Assembly (NCBI GenBank): GCA_023398955.1
Contig: JAEWRL010000185.1
Coordinates: 33,331-97,330, forward strand
Source: Pseudomonadota bacterium
GTDB lineage: Bacteria > Myxococcota_A > Polyangia > Polyangiales > Polyangiaceae
DNA: 64,000 bases
Reading direction: 5' to 3'
Both the position numbers and the translations under genes were made by a program. The first letter of the stretch is position 1; each line of letters opens with the position of its first letter. Shown one piece after another: positions 1 to 7,839 of the stretch. The notes below the pieces were generated by a model that did no database searches, had not been told where the DNA came from, and worked only from the letters and a program-made list of their open reading frames with translations.

Positions 1-874
1 CGAGCTCCTCATAAGCCCCGCGCACGGCCTCTTGCATCTCGGCTGCCGATCCCCAGCGATCCCTAGGCCGAAAGGCCAGAGCGCGATCCACGACACGCAC
101 GACGGAGGACGGAATGCCATCCGCAGCCCGGGCGAGCGACCGCGCTGGGTCGCGCATGGTGGCCAGTAGCCGATCCATCTTGTTCTCGTGCTCGTGGACG
201 TACTGCCCCGAGAGCACGAAGAAGAGTGTGGCGCCAAGGGCGTAGATATCGCTCTGAGCCGTAACGAGTTCCGGCTTACCCTGTGCTTGCTCTGGGGCCA
301 TGAAGGGAACGGTTCCCAGCACCATCCCCTTCTGCGTCATCGCGACGGCAGCCTTACGCCCCTCGAGGACCCTGGCAAGCCCGAGGTCGAGCAACTTCAC
401 GCGCCCGTCATCGAGCACGAAGATGTTGCCCGGCTTGATGTCGCGGTGAACGACTTGAGCTTCGTGTGCAGCTTGCAGGACGTCCAGCACCTGATCGGCG
501 ATGAAGAGCGCCTCCGCGGGCGGTACGGCGGGATCCCTGGCCAGACGGTCCTGAAGGGACTCTCCCGAGAGCAGCTCCATGACGAGAAAGGCGAGCCCGT
601 CCTCCGTCTCGTCGTCATCGACGATCCCCACGAGGCCGGGGTGTTGAATGCGGTTCGCGACGTAGCCCTCCCGCAAGAATCGCTCGCGCACCTCAGCATG
701 GACGTTGAGTTCCGGTTTGAGCAGCTTGATGGCCCCCCGTCGACCATTGCGGTGGGTGGCCGCATAGACGTTTGCCATTCCACCCGTCCCTATCAGGGCA
801 TCGAGATGCCACTTACGGCGTAGGGCCTTGCCCACCCAATGCAGGGCACCATCGTGGCCCGAATCCACAGTCAT
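1..874 (-). CDS. Serine/threonine protein kinase, Hanks type (C-terminus beyond window)
   Basis: About 291 residues are visible and the frame is open at the left edge. The eukaryotic-like kinase motifs occur in order: a glycine loop IGTGGMANVYAA, the ATP lysine in GAIKLLKP (about residue 50), the catalytic loop VVHRDIKPGN (Asp near residue 145), LLDLGLAR in place of the usual DFG, and MAPEQAQGK as the APE segment. A typical SDIYALGATLFFVLSGQ helix follows. Myxobacterial kinases of this class usually continue into a transmembrane and sensor or PEGA part, which would lie outside the window. The ATG at 872-874 was chosen because the kinase fold begins about 25 residues later; no strong ribosome site was seen. 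It is divergent from the membrane protein beginning at 1153. The DLG variant of DFG is common in bacterial kinases, so activity is expected. Confidence 0.93.
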   Translation of the reverse strand, partial: MTVDSGHDGALHWVGKALRRKWHLDALIGTGGMANVYAATHRNGRRGAIKLLKPELNVHAEVRERFLREGYVANRIQHPGLVGIVDDDETEDGLAFLVMELLSGESLQDRLARDPAVPPAEALFIADQVLDVLQAAHEAQVVHRDIKPGNIFVLDDGRVKLLDLGLARVLEGRKAAVAMTQKGMVLGTVPFMAPEQAQGKPELVTAQSDIYALGATLFFVLSGQYVHEHENKMDRLLATMRDPARSLARAADGIPSSVVRVVDRALAFRPRDRWGSAAEMQEAVRGAYEEL

Positions 875-1152
875 CAGCCGAAGGATCGAGCTTGCGCCTG
901 AACCCGTCAAGTCACTGGCACTGCCGGCGAGCCGAAGCTCACTCCCCGGCACAAGGACTCCCATCTACGTGGCTCGGGGACAAGCGGTGACAGGAGAAGA
1001 CAGGCCAATCGGCGCTCAACATCTGAGTACCCGGCCAGTCTCCCTGCTGGCCGCCGTTCTTTCGCCCGAAGTGGGCCGCGCACCGGACACTTGCTCTGAT
1101 ACGCTCCACGGGACCCTTGAGCGGGTCCAGGTCACCACGAGGCAGGCCAAGG

Positions 1153-2286
1153 ATGAGCACACGAGTCAGGTGGTGGGGGAGCCAAGCCAATCCCCGTGAG
1201 TTGCTATCGACACTCTTGGCGGCGGGCTTTGTGCTCGCGCTCAGCCTTCCCGTCGCTAGCCAAACCGCGGTTGTTCCTCGATCGGCAGCCAGCGAGCCCG
1301 AGACGACCAGCGAGACCGGTGTTGCCGAGACCCATGCGCAGCAGATCACGGCAGCCGAAGCCCTTTACCAGGAGGCGAGGATCCTCATGGACCAGGGCCA
1401 ATACGAGAAGGCCTGCCCGTTGCTGCAGGAGAGCAACCGGCACGACTTCGCGCTCGGGACGCTCCTCTACCTCGCTCAATGCTACGAAGAGATCGGGCGC
1501 ACCGCCGCGGCCTGGAGCGCCTTCGAGCTCGCCGCTTCGGAGAGCCGCAAGTCGAAACAGGAGCAACGTGAGCGCATTGCCCGCCAACGCGCCGACGCTC
1601 TCAAGCCAAAGCTCATGCGCCTCAGGATTAGTGTTCCGCAAGAGCACCGCATCGAGGGACTAGTCATCACTCGCAACGGCGGCGAAGTCCGCGAGCCGGT
1701 CTATGAGGTAGCCATCCCCGTCGATCCTGGCCTGCAGCGGATCGAGGCAAGCGCGCCGAAGCACGAGTCGTGGGCGAAGGAAGTGGAGCTGACCGAGCCG
1801 GGAAAGACGGTGACGGTACTCGTGCCCCACCTCGTCCCCGTCGCGAAGCGCCAAGCGCCGCGAGAGGAGCCCAAAGCCACTGAACCTCTCCTGGGGGCGC
1901 CCGCTGCGTCCCTCGGAGACCACGCTCGCACCAGCGGCCCGGTTCCCTGGAGCACCGTGGGTCTAGCTGTCGCTGGCGCAGGGATCGTCAGCGCGGGGCT
2001 CGGCACCTATCTTGCTGTCCACTCCCAGTCCGTGGAAGAGGACGGTAGGGAGCATTGTGAGAAGCAAGAGGTGCTCGTCTGCAATGAGACAGGCATGAAC
2101 CTCTTGGACGACGCAGACAGGGAGCTTCTCTGGGGACAGATTGCCCTCGGCGCGGGGGGCGCCGCGATCCTGGGCGGAGTGGGGCTGTACCTGTGGGCGC
2201 CCGACCGAGCCTCACAGAGCGCGCACCGGGTGATCCCGGAAGTGGGAACCCGGTCGGCGGCCCTCTTCTGGCGTGGCGTCTTCTAG
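1153..2286 (+). CDS. Secreted/membrane protein with TPR-like and PEGA-like parts
   Basis: 377 residues from the ATG at 1153; an in-frame TTG lies 36 bases upstream, but the signal peptide fits the ATG better. A signal peptide (about residues 19-37, ending SLPVASQ) is followed by a helical TPR-like stretch (about 60-155: ALYQEARILMDQGQYEKA, then LYLAQCYEEIG). A PEGA-like beta segment with GLVITRNGGEV follows (about 160-225). Two hydrophobic helices come near the C-terminus (about 270-295 and 335-355). This layout is common in myxobacterial envelope proteins encoded next to Ser/Thr kinases, and here the neighbour is a divergent kinase gene. A role as scaffold or kinase partner is inference. The last 14 bases lie upstream of the next start at 2318 without overlap. 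Confidence 0.85.
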   Translation: MSTRVRWWGSQANPRELLSTLLAAGFVLALSLPVASQTAVVPRSAASEPETTSETGVAETHAQQITAAEALYQEARILMDQGQYEKACPLLQESNRHDFALGTLLYLAQCYEEIGRTAAAWSAFELAASESRKSKQEQRERIARQRADALKPKLMRLRISVPQEHRIEGLVITRNGGEVREPVYEVAIPVDPGLQRIEASAPKHESWAKEVELTEPGKTVTVLVPHLVPVAKRQAPREEPKATEPLLGAPAASLGDHARTSGPVPWSTVGLAVAGAGIVSAGLGTYLAVHSQSVEEDGREHCEKQEVLVCNETGMNLLDDADRELLWGQIALGAGGAAILGGVGLYLWAPDRASQSAHRVIPEVGTRSAALFWRGVF

Positions 2287-2317
2287 CAGCAGCGCAGACA
2301 ACGGACGGGATAGTATC

Positions 2318-3862
2318 ATGAGAGTCTCATCCTTGAGTATCGCCACATTGGCCGGCGCCACACTCTGGAGCGCCTGCTCCGTGCCGAACAGGAGGTACGA
2401 CCCCTGCGTCTTCGACGCTTGTGCCGACGCGGGGAGTGCGGAGCGGGCAGGCACCGCCGGAGCCTCGGGCGGCCAGGAGAATGGGGGCGGCGCTGGAGAT
2501 GCTGGGGCGAGCCACGCTGGCGCTGGCGACGCCGGTAGTGGAGACCGGAGCACAGGGGGATCAGCGACGGCCGATGCCGGCAGCGCGGGGACAGCCTTGA
2601 GCTCCATGGGCGGCGCGAGTTCGACTTCCGCTGGCGAAGGGGGAGCAGGCAGCACGGTCCAGGGCGGATCCGACCTCGTCACAGTGGGTGCGGGAAGCGG
2701 CACCGCCGGCTACGCCGGGAGCAAGGGACTGCCTGCGGGCGGCGGCGGCAACGACGGACAAGCGGGAGCGCCTACCGCACCAATCGGCGGGAGCGGGGGT
2801 GAGGGCGGCGCGGCGGGGAATGAGGGCGGCGCGGCGGGGAATGAGGGCGGCAGCGGCGAGCCCGCCACCGAGAATGGGTTCGAGGGCGGTCCCTGCGTCG
2901 CCCGAGACCCCGCGAAACGGGAAGAGGTCTTCATCTACGCGCGCGGCACGAACCAGCGGCTCTATCGCGCCGTAGCTACACAAGGAGCGGCAGGAACCTG
3001 GACTGAGCTACCGGGAGTCGACGGCTCGTTGCTCGCGCCAGGCACGGATATCGACTGCAGCACCGCCTTCAACTCCACGGCAAGCGATCCAATGACATAC
3101 ATTGTCGGGCTGGGAAGCATGCCCTACGGGAGGCTCCGCGTCGCAAGCGGAAGCGGGACCGTGTTCTCGGATTTCGCGGAGCTATCCGTATCCAGCTCCA
3201 GCGGTCAGAGCTTCACGACCACGCCGTCAGTAACCGCCTGGTACACTGACGGCATCTACGACATCATGATCGCAAATCCAGGAGCCCTGCCAGGCATAAC
3301 GGGACTGTTGCTGATACAGGATGACGACTACCCGACCGCGTCCTGGCCAAACGCGGAGACAACGCCCTTGCCCCCTACGCTGGTCTCAGGGGTAGACACG
3401 ATTCGGCAAGGGACCACCTCGGGCCGCATATGGTACACTGCTGGGATCGTCGATGACGGTCGTCTTCAGCTCGCCTTGCGCACCGAAGGTGCAGTCAATG
3501 GCTGGCCGGAGGCCGTCTATTTCCTGCCCCCGTCCGGCCTGAGCCTTGATCATTCACCAGCAATCTGCCTCCCGGAGTACTATGGAGAACAGGCCTACCG
3601 GGAGTACCTTCTCGTCGTCGCAGGAGGTCGACTCTGGTACAGCGTCAAGAAGGTGCAAGGCGGTGGGAGCGCTGGGTTCTCTGCGTGGCGCGAACTCGCC
3701 GACGTGGAGGTAGCTTCAGCCCCCGACTGCTACTTCTCCGGGAACTCGGCGGAGGGGGTGATGCACGCCGCCGCTTTGACGCGCTCTGGGACGATCATGC
3801 ACCTTCAAGGCAACGACGCCGAGGGCTTCGTTGCAACGGAGCTCAGGGAGCGCCCTGAGTGA
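2318..3862 (+). CDS. Lipoprotein with Gly/Ala-rich linker and probable beta-propeller/lectin-like domain
   Basis: 514 residues from the ATG at 2318. The longer frame from 2273 would put 15 extra residues before a clean lipoprotein signal. The lipobox is WSAC near residue 18-21. Residues about 35-200 are a low-complexity Gly/Ala/Ser linker. It includes two perfect 21-base tandem copies at 2801-2842 coding for GGAAGNE units. The C-terminal 310 residues are compact, with repeating short strands (VFIYARGTNQRLYRA, RIWYTAGI, RLWYSVKK). The spacing of Trp/Tyr strand motifs resembles sugar-binding or sialidase-like beta-propellers. That fold is a suggestion; no catalytic signature was recognised. It is probably anchored in the outer membrane and surface exposed. 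Confidence 0.85.
   Translation: MRVSSLSIATLAGATLWSACSVPNRRYDPCVFDACADAGSAERAGTAGASGGQENGGGAGDAGASHAGAGDAGSGDRSTGGSATADAGSAGTALSSMGGASSTSAGEGGAGSTVQGGSDLVTVGAGSGTAGYAGSKGLPAGGGGNDGQAGAPTAPIGGSGGEGGAAGNEGGAAGNEGGSGEPATENGFEGGPCVARDPAKREEVFIYARGTNQRLYRAVATQGAAGTWTELPGVDGSLLAPGTDIDCSTAFNSTASDPMTYIVGLGSMPYGRLRVASGSGTVFSDFAELSVSSSSGQSFTTTPSVTAWYTDGIYDIMIANPGALPGITGLLLIQDDDYPTASWPNAETTPLPPTLVSGVDTIRQGTTSGRIWYTAGIVDDGRLQLALRTEGAVNGWPEAVYFLPPSGLSLDHSPAICLPEYYGEQAYREYLLVVAGGRLWYSVKKVQGGGSAGFSAWRELADVEVASAPDCYFSGNSAEGVMHAAALTRSGTIMHLQGNDAEGFVATELRERPE
2801..2842 (+). repeat. Two 21-bp tandem copies inside a lipoprotein linker
   Basis: Two identical 21-base units (gagggcggcgcggcggggaa plus t) lie head to tail, with a third partial copy after 2842. 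They are in frame and add Gly/Ala/Asn/Glu linker units to the lipoprotein. Such repeats expand by slippage; they are not an intergenic element. Confidence 0.85.
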
Positions 3863-3957
3863 ACCTCTGAAGCCTCCGTGACCCCCCACGTTGTGAGTCT
3901 GTGCGGTCTGATCACGAGCCGCAGCCCCCAATCCCCGAAAGCAAACATACGAGCACT

Positions 3958-3988
3958 GGCCCGCCCTTCTGCTGAGAAGGGCAGGGCC
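3958..3988. terminator. Hairpin between convergent genes, probable bidirectional terminator
   Basis: A perfect 8-bp stem (gcccttct / agaagggc) closes a GCTG loop. It extends by five more G-C pairs after a single bulged A. It lies between the stop at 3862 and the convergent stop at 4085, where a shared terminator is expected. There is no clear T tract, so intrinsic termination is likely but not proven. Confidence 0.55.
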
Positions 3989-4084
3989 AACACTGCTGGG
4001 GTTCCGCCACACGAAAACTGGGCTGCTTCCTGCGCGAGAAACAAACCTTCTCGTGGCGCTCTAAGGGGCAGTCAAGCCATGGGC

Positions 4085-6001
4085 TCACCCGATGCCCGAT
4101 ACGCTCCGAATCTCTTGCGGGCACTGAATCGGCTCGAAGCGGATGTCCGGGTTGTCAGCCGCATGAAGCCAGTTGACGTACCACTCGCATCCGCGCATCA
4201 GCTCAGAGGAATCACCGAAGGCGTTACGGCACATATCGAGGATGCAGTTGGAATCCTCTCCGCAGACGGTCTTGAACCCGCCGTACTGGGCGCCGAGTTG
4301 AGAGTTGTCGACACCCCACTGACGGCTGCAGGCGTTGTTCGCGCCAACGCCGCCACCCGGTACGAGTAGGTCGAGCTGCTCGTTGGCTTGCAAGCCGCCA
4401 GTGTTCGTCATCTGAACGATCATTCGCTTGCCGGCAATGCTCGGCTGCGCCACGCCGCGGCTGCTTGAGCCGGTAAACTCGACGAGGTAGCAACTACCAC
4501 AGTCTCTATCAAACGTCCCCATCATCCGCGCAACGAAGCCATAGGCCACCTGATCATTGACGGACCACGGCGCAAAGCTGTGGCACATGTACGATGTGCC
4601 GCCATCTTCGCAGGCATTTCGCTCGTCATTGACGCCGCGATTCGTGTCGTTTGCGTCGCAGGACGCCACGGCTGGGCCATTCCCGGACCAGGCGCAGTGC
4701 GGCTTGCAGCAGTCCCAGTAGCGCGTCATCCATCCGTTTTGCGGGTTGCTGAGGGCTGGTAAGGTAATGTCATTGTTCTGCCCACCCGAACCGTTCGAGC
4801 TGCCCCCAGTGCCCGACCCACTGCCGCCCGATCCGCCGCCCGAGCAGCGGCCGCAGGTGCGGTCGCAGATGTGATTCTCGATCATCCACGGCTCACCGCA
4901 CTGGTTCCATTCCGCCCAGGTCGAGCAGGGCGTCCCGGGTTCGTCGGGGTTCGGGTCGTCGGTGCAGTCCGAAGAGGTGGAGCCACCCGTGTTCCCCGAC
5001 GCGCCGCCCGTGTTCCCGGACGCGCCGCCCGTGCCGGGATTCGAGCCACCTTCGCAGCCGTCGGACCCAGAGGGTTCGAGACTGTTGATGCAGAAGTCGA
5101 AGTCGACGGCGTTCTCGTTGTGGCCCGGAACCATAACGAGGACGGCATTGATCGCCTCGCCGTTATATGCGTTGCCGGTTCCATCCCAGCAATGGGTATT
5201 GAAGTCGCTCCACGGAATGACGCCGGGCTCCGAATAGACGGCGCACCAGCGGTGGTTCTCGTCGGCTTCGCCCTCGGCGTCCTGGATCTGAATGCGCAGC
5301 TCGTTCCCCGCTGCATTCATCAGGTCCACATAGATTCCGGTCCCGTCGGGAACGAGGGTGCCGATGCTCGTGTCTTCACCGGCCTCTTGCGCGACGTTGA
5401 TTCCGACCATCGCGTACCCGCCCCAGGTATCCTCTGCCGCGACGGAGCCGCTTGCACAGAGGTCGTCACCTGCACCCAGGCTGTCGAAGCCCGTCGGCTC
5501 GATCCGACTTGCGTCATCGGCGTTTGCCCAGGCATAGCCAGACCAGCCGCAGACAGTGACGAAGCCACCCTCCTCCACCGAGTAGTCGTCGGTGCCCGCA
5601 TTCGAGCCGCCGGAGCTCGTCGATCCCCCGGAGCTCTCCGTGGAGCCGCCAGCGTTCGTCTCGCCACCAGCATTCGTCGTGGCGCCGCCGGAACTCGCCG
5701 TCACGCCACCGGAGCTGGTCGCAGCGCCGCCGGAGCTCGCCGTGGAGCCGCCAGCATCCGTCGCGGAACCACCTAGGCCCGCTTGCACACCACCCCCGGC
5801 TCCCGGAGCACCATCTCCACCGATGCCATCTTGGGCGCCTCCGCCAGCGCCTAGGGCGTTGCCACCAACTCCAGTTCCGATGCCACCGGTTGCGAACAGA
5901 CCACCACCAACGCCACCGTCCTCGGGGTCTTCGCCGCTGGAACAAGAGATGGCCAGGGGCAGGGCGGCGAGCGAAAGCGCCGCAATCGCGCGTAGTCTCA
6001 T
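4085..6001 (-). CDS. Modular lipoprotein with C-terminal GH45 endoglucanase domain
   Basis: 638 residues from the ATG at 5999-6001, preceded by AAGGAG at good spacing; this rejects an in-frame start 24 bases upstream. The lipobox is AISC near residue 20. The parts are: a Gly/Ser/Ala/Thr linker to about 135; a Cys-containing beta domain (about 137-316), possibly carbohydrate binding; a linker with GASGNTG repeats; a small six-Cys ShK-like module ending CDRTCGRC (about 357-384); then a catalytic domain (about 410-638). The last part carries the glycoside hydrolase 45 signature TRYWDCCKPHCAW (Asp near residue 430). It also carries VQMTNTGG, LDLLVPGGGVG, GCEWYVNW and ADNPDIRF, which parallel fungal Cel45 endoglucanases. 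By eye, the nucleophile-side Asp and the acid Asp (in LDLLVPGG) are kept. The position of a third helper Asp in the Humicola enzyme seems to be Leu. Predicted role: surface-bound cleavage of beta-1,4-glucan. Confidence 0.9.
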   Translation of the reverse strand: MRLRAIAALSLAALPLAISCSSGEDPEDGGVGGGLFATGGIGTGVGGNALGAGGGAQDGIGGDGAPGAGGGVQAGLGGSATDAGGSTASSGGAATSSGGVTASSGGATTNAGGETNAGGSTESSGGSTSSGGSNAGTDDYSVEEGGFVTVCGWSGYAWANADDASRIEPTGFDSLGAGDDLCASGSVAAEDTWGGYAMVGINVAQEAGEDTSIGTLVPDGTGIYVDLMNAAGNELRIQIQDAEGEADENHRWCAVYSEPGVIPWSDFNTHCWDGTGNAYNGEAINAVLVMVPGHNENAVDFDFCINSLEPSGSDGCEGGSNPGTGGASGNTGGASGNTGGSTSSDCTDDPNPDEPGTPCSTWAEWNQCGEPWMIENHICDRTCGRCSGGGSGGSGSGTGGSSNGSGGQNNDITLPALSNPQNGWMTRYWDCCKPHCAWSGNGPAVASCDANDTNRGVNDERNACEDGGTSYMCHSFAPWSVNDQVAYGFVARMMGTFDRDCGSCYLVEFTGSSSRGVAQPSIAGKRMIVQMTNTGGLQANEQLDLLVPGGGVGANNACSRQWGVDNSQLGAQYGGFKTVCGEDSNCILDMCRNAFGDSSELMRGCEWYVNWLHAADNPDIRFEPIQCPQEIRSVSGIG

Positions 6002-6389
6002 GGGATACTCCTTAAGGAAAGGCAAACAGTACTGGCTGAACCGCTGTTGGCTAGTCTAGGAGGCGCGCTCCGAAGCGCCAACAGATGTGCCTCGCCTTTC
6101 GTTCTCGGTGCTCGTTTCTGTTGCCAGCGGCAACAAGGCGCGGATCCCCCGAATGGGCGGTTCCGCCCGCTCGGGGACGACGGAGACCACACCATCCGAG
6201 CGGCTGGTGCCTCCGTGCCGAGGCCGTGTTCTCCGCCGCCGGACGCCAAGCTCCGGCGCGAAGCGGCGCTTGGACCAGGCCGTGCAACGCCCGGACGCTC
6301 CGGGCCATCGTGGCGCCCGGGCCGTCTCGGGGTGAGACGATGCGCCTCGCTGCGGCTGCAAGCCAGAGGGCGCGGTCGGAACGGGAGGC
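6002..6389. other. Intergenic region upstream of the GH45 lipoprotein gene
   Basis: 388 bases with no supported gene. Several overlapping frames are open here, but none shows a recognisable protein or ribosome site. It must carry the promoter of the GH45 gene; the only element clearly seen is that gene's AAGGAG ribosome site just before 6001. Confidence 0.6.
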
Positions 6390-7421
6390 CTACGACGTCA
6401 GCTCCACGACGACGAACTCCATTCCCCGAGCGACCCTGGCCAAGCGCTCGTAGTCGAGCTTGTCGGGCGTGTCCGTCGCGCGATGATAGTGCGGATATCG
6501 AAACGGCGCAGTGTCGGTCACCATGATGGCGGGATAGCCAAACTGCCAGAAAGACCAATGGTCCGACCACCCCACCCCCGGGACCATCGACGGCAGAGCC
6601 GCACCCTCGGATGGGAAGGAGACGTTGCTGCGGAAGCTTCGGAGGGCGCGTTCGAGAAGCGGCTTGCTCCTGAGATTGCTCACGAATCCAATGAAGTTGC
6701 CTACGCTCGGGTAAAGGAGCCCAACTGGTGGCGGATACACCTGGCTTCCGGGTTCATCCGAGTAGTACCCCATCGTCTCCAGGCTGATCATCGCCGCGAT
6801 TCTCTCACCGCGGTGCTGCGCCTTGCGAGCGTGCACATGGCTCCCCATGTGGACACCGAAGCTGAACGGCGGCTCTTCATTCGTGAAGGCGACAAACCGG
6901 AGTCGCTTCTCGACGCGCGCGTGTGCGAAACGCTCCGCGAGCGCGAGCAGAACGGCTACACCGCTACCGTTGTCGTTGGCAGCTGGGCAATCGATGGCAG
7001 AGTCGTAGTGGGCGCCGACCACGACGATATCGGCACCCGGTGACCCACCCGGCAGCTCGACGACCACGTTCGCGAAATCGTGGCCACCGGCCACGAAGGT
7101 CTCGCGCTCCGGAGAGTACCCGAAGGAGCGAAATCGACCTTCGATGAACTGCATGGCGGCCGCGAGCTGAGCGGGACGACGGTAGTTTCGTTCGCCGATG
7201 TCCCGGGCAAGCGTCGTGACGTCGGCGCGAAGTTGCTCGGAAAGGTTGCGCTCCCGCGACGTGAGGGGCGGCAGAGGTCCCGTGTGGCTACTTCCGGGCC
7301 CTTTGGCCCACCCGTAGAGCGTGCTGGCAAGTCCCATGAAAAGCAAAACCGCTGCACCCAATACCAGGCGCCTGCGCCGCTGACGAGTCAGTCGCGAGGT
7401 TTCCGGGCGAGCGAGAGACAC
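6390..7421 (-). CDS. M28-family zinc aminopeptidase/peptidase, membrane-anchored
   Basis: 343 residues. An N-terminal basic stretch and one hydrophobic helix (about 20-40) act as signal anchor, placing the peptidase on the periplasmic side. The M28 metal ligands are visible: the HYDS motif (VVVGAHYDS), Asp in CPAANDNGSG, the catalytic and ligand Glu pair in FTNEEPPF, an Asp in the GVGWSDHWSFW region, and a C-terminal His in PHYHRATDTPDKLDY. This matches the co-catalytic di-zinc site of M28 enzymes, which release N-terminal amino acids from peptides. The order and length fit the family. It has no operon partner: the next gene on this strand begins 388 bases downstream. The substrate is unknown. 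Confidence 0.92.
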   Translation of the reverse strand: MSLARPETSRLTRQRRRRLVLGAAVLLFMGLASTLYGWAKGPGSSHTGPLPPLTSRERNLSEQLRADVTTLARDIGERNYRRPAQLAAAMQFIEGRFRSFGYSPERETFVAGGHDFANVVVELPGGSPGADIVVVGAHYDSAIDCPAANDNGSGVAVLLALAERFAHARVEKRLRFVAFTNEEPPFSFGVHMGSHVHARKAQHRGERIAAMISLETMGYYSDEPGSQVYPPPVGLLYPSVGNFIGFVSNLRSKPLLERALRSFRSNVSFPSEGAALPSMVPGVGWSDHWSFWQFGYPAIMVTDTAPFRYPHYHRATDTPDKLDYERLARVARGMEFVVVELTS

Positions 7422-7839
7422 CGTGGGCAGCCTAGCAGGCGCGCGACGTTTCCGGATAAGCGGCTGAAACCTACGCTCAACCTGTCAGAGCGAGGGGGGG
7501 GAGCGGCGCGCCGGCCGCGGAGAGTGGCACCGCCATGCCGGCTCCGCGCCAGGGGAGTCGCACCTCCTCCCGTCGATGGCATGTTTCTCCGACGCTGAAA
7601 CGCAACGGGCAGCGGCGAGATTCCTCATGCTGCCAGCCTGCAAAATCGGCAGGATCCAAGAATCCGAAGCGAAGTGGTTCGAGTTCTGCGCGATGTGAGA
7701 GCCGGTGGGTACCATAGTAGCCGCCGCCTGAGCCGTTTGGCCTCAGCGCATGCACAACCGTTGCGGGTCGTTGGTACCCTTCCCGCACTGGGGCGCCCGA
7801 TGCTCCCTAACAGGCAGATTCGACCTAACGAGGTTCTCG
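7422..7839. other. Intergenic region between divergent genes
   Basis: 418 bases between the M28 peptidase start and the fibro-slime lipoprotein start. Short frames in all directions look like chance. It must hold promoters for both flanking genes; no operator or RNA structure was recognised. Confidence 0.6.

Noticed and set aside
4871..5776. 301-residue plus-strand frame
   Set aside because: Antisense to the GH45 lipoprotein gene; the Ala/Arg/Val-rich content is typical of shadow frames in high-GC DNA.
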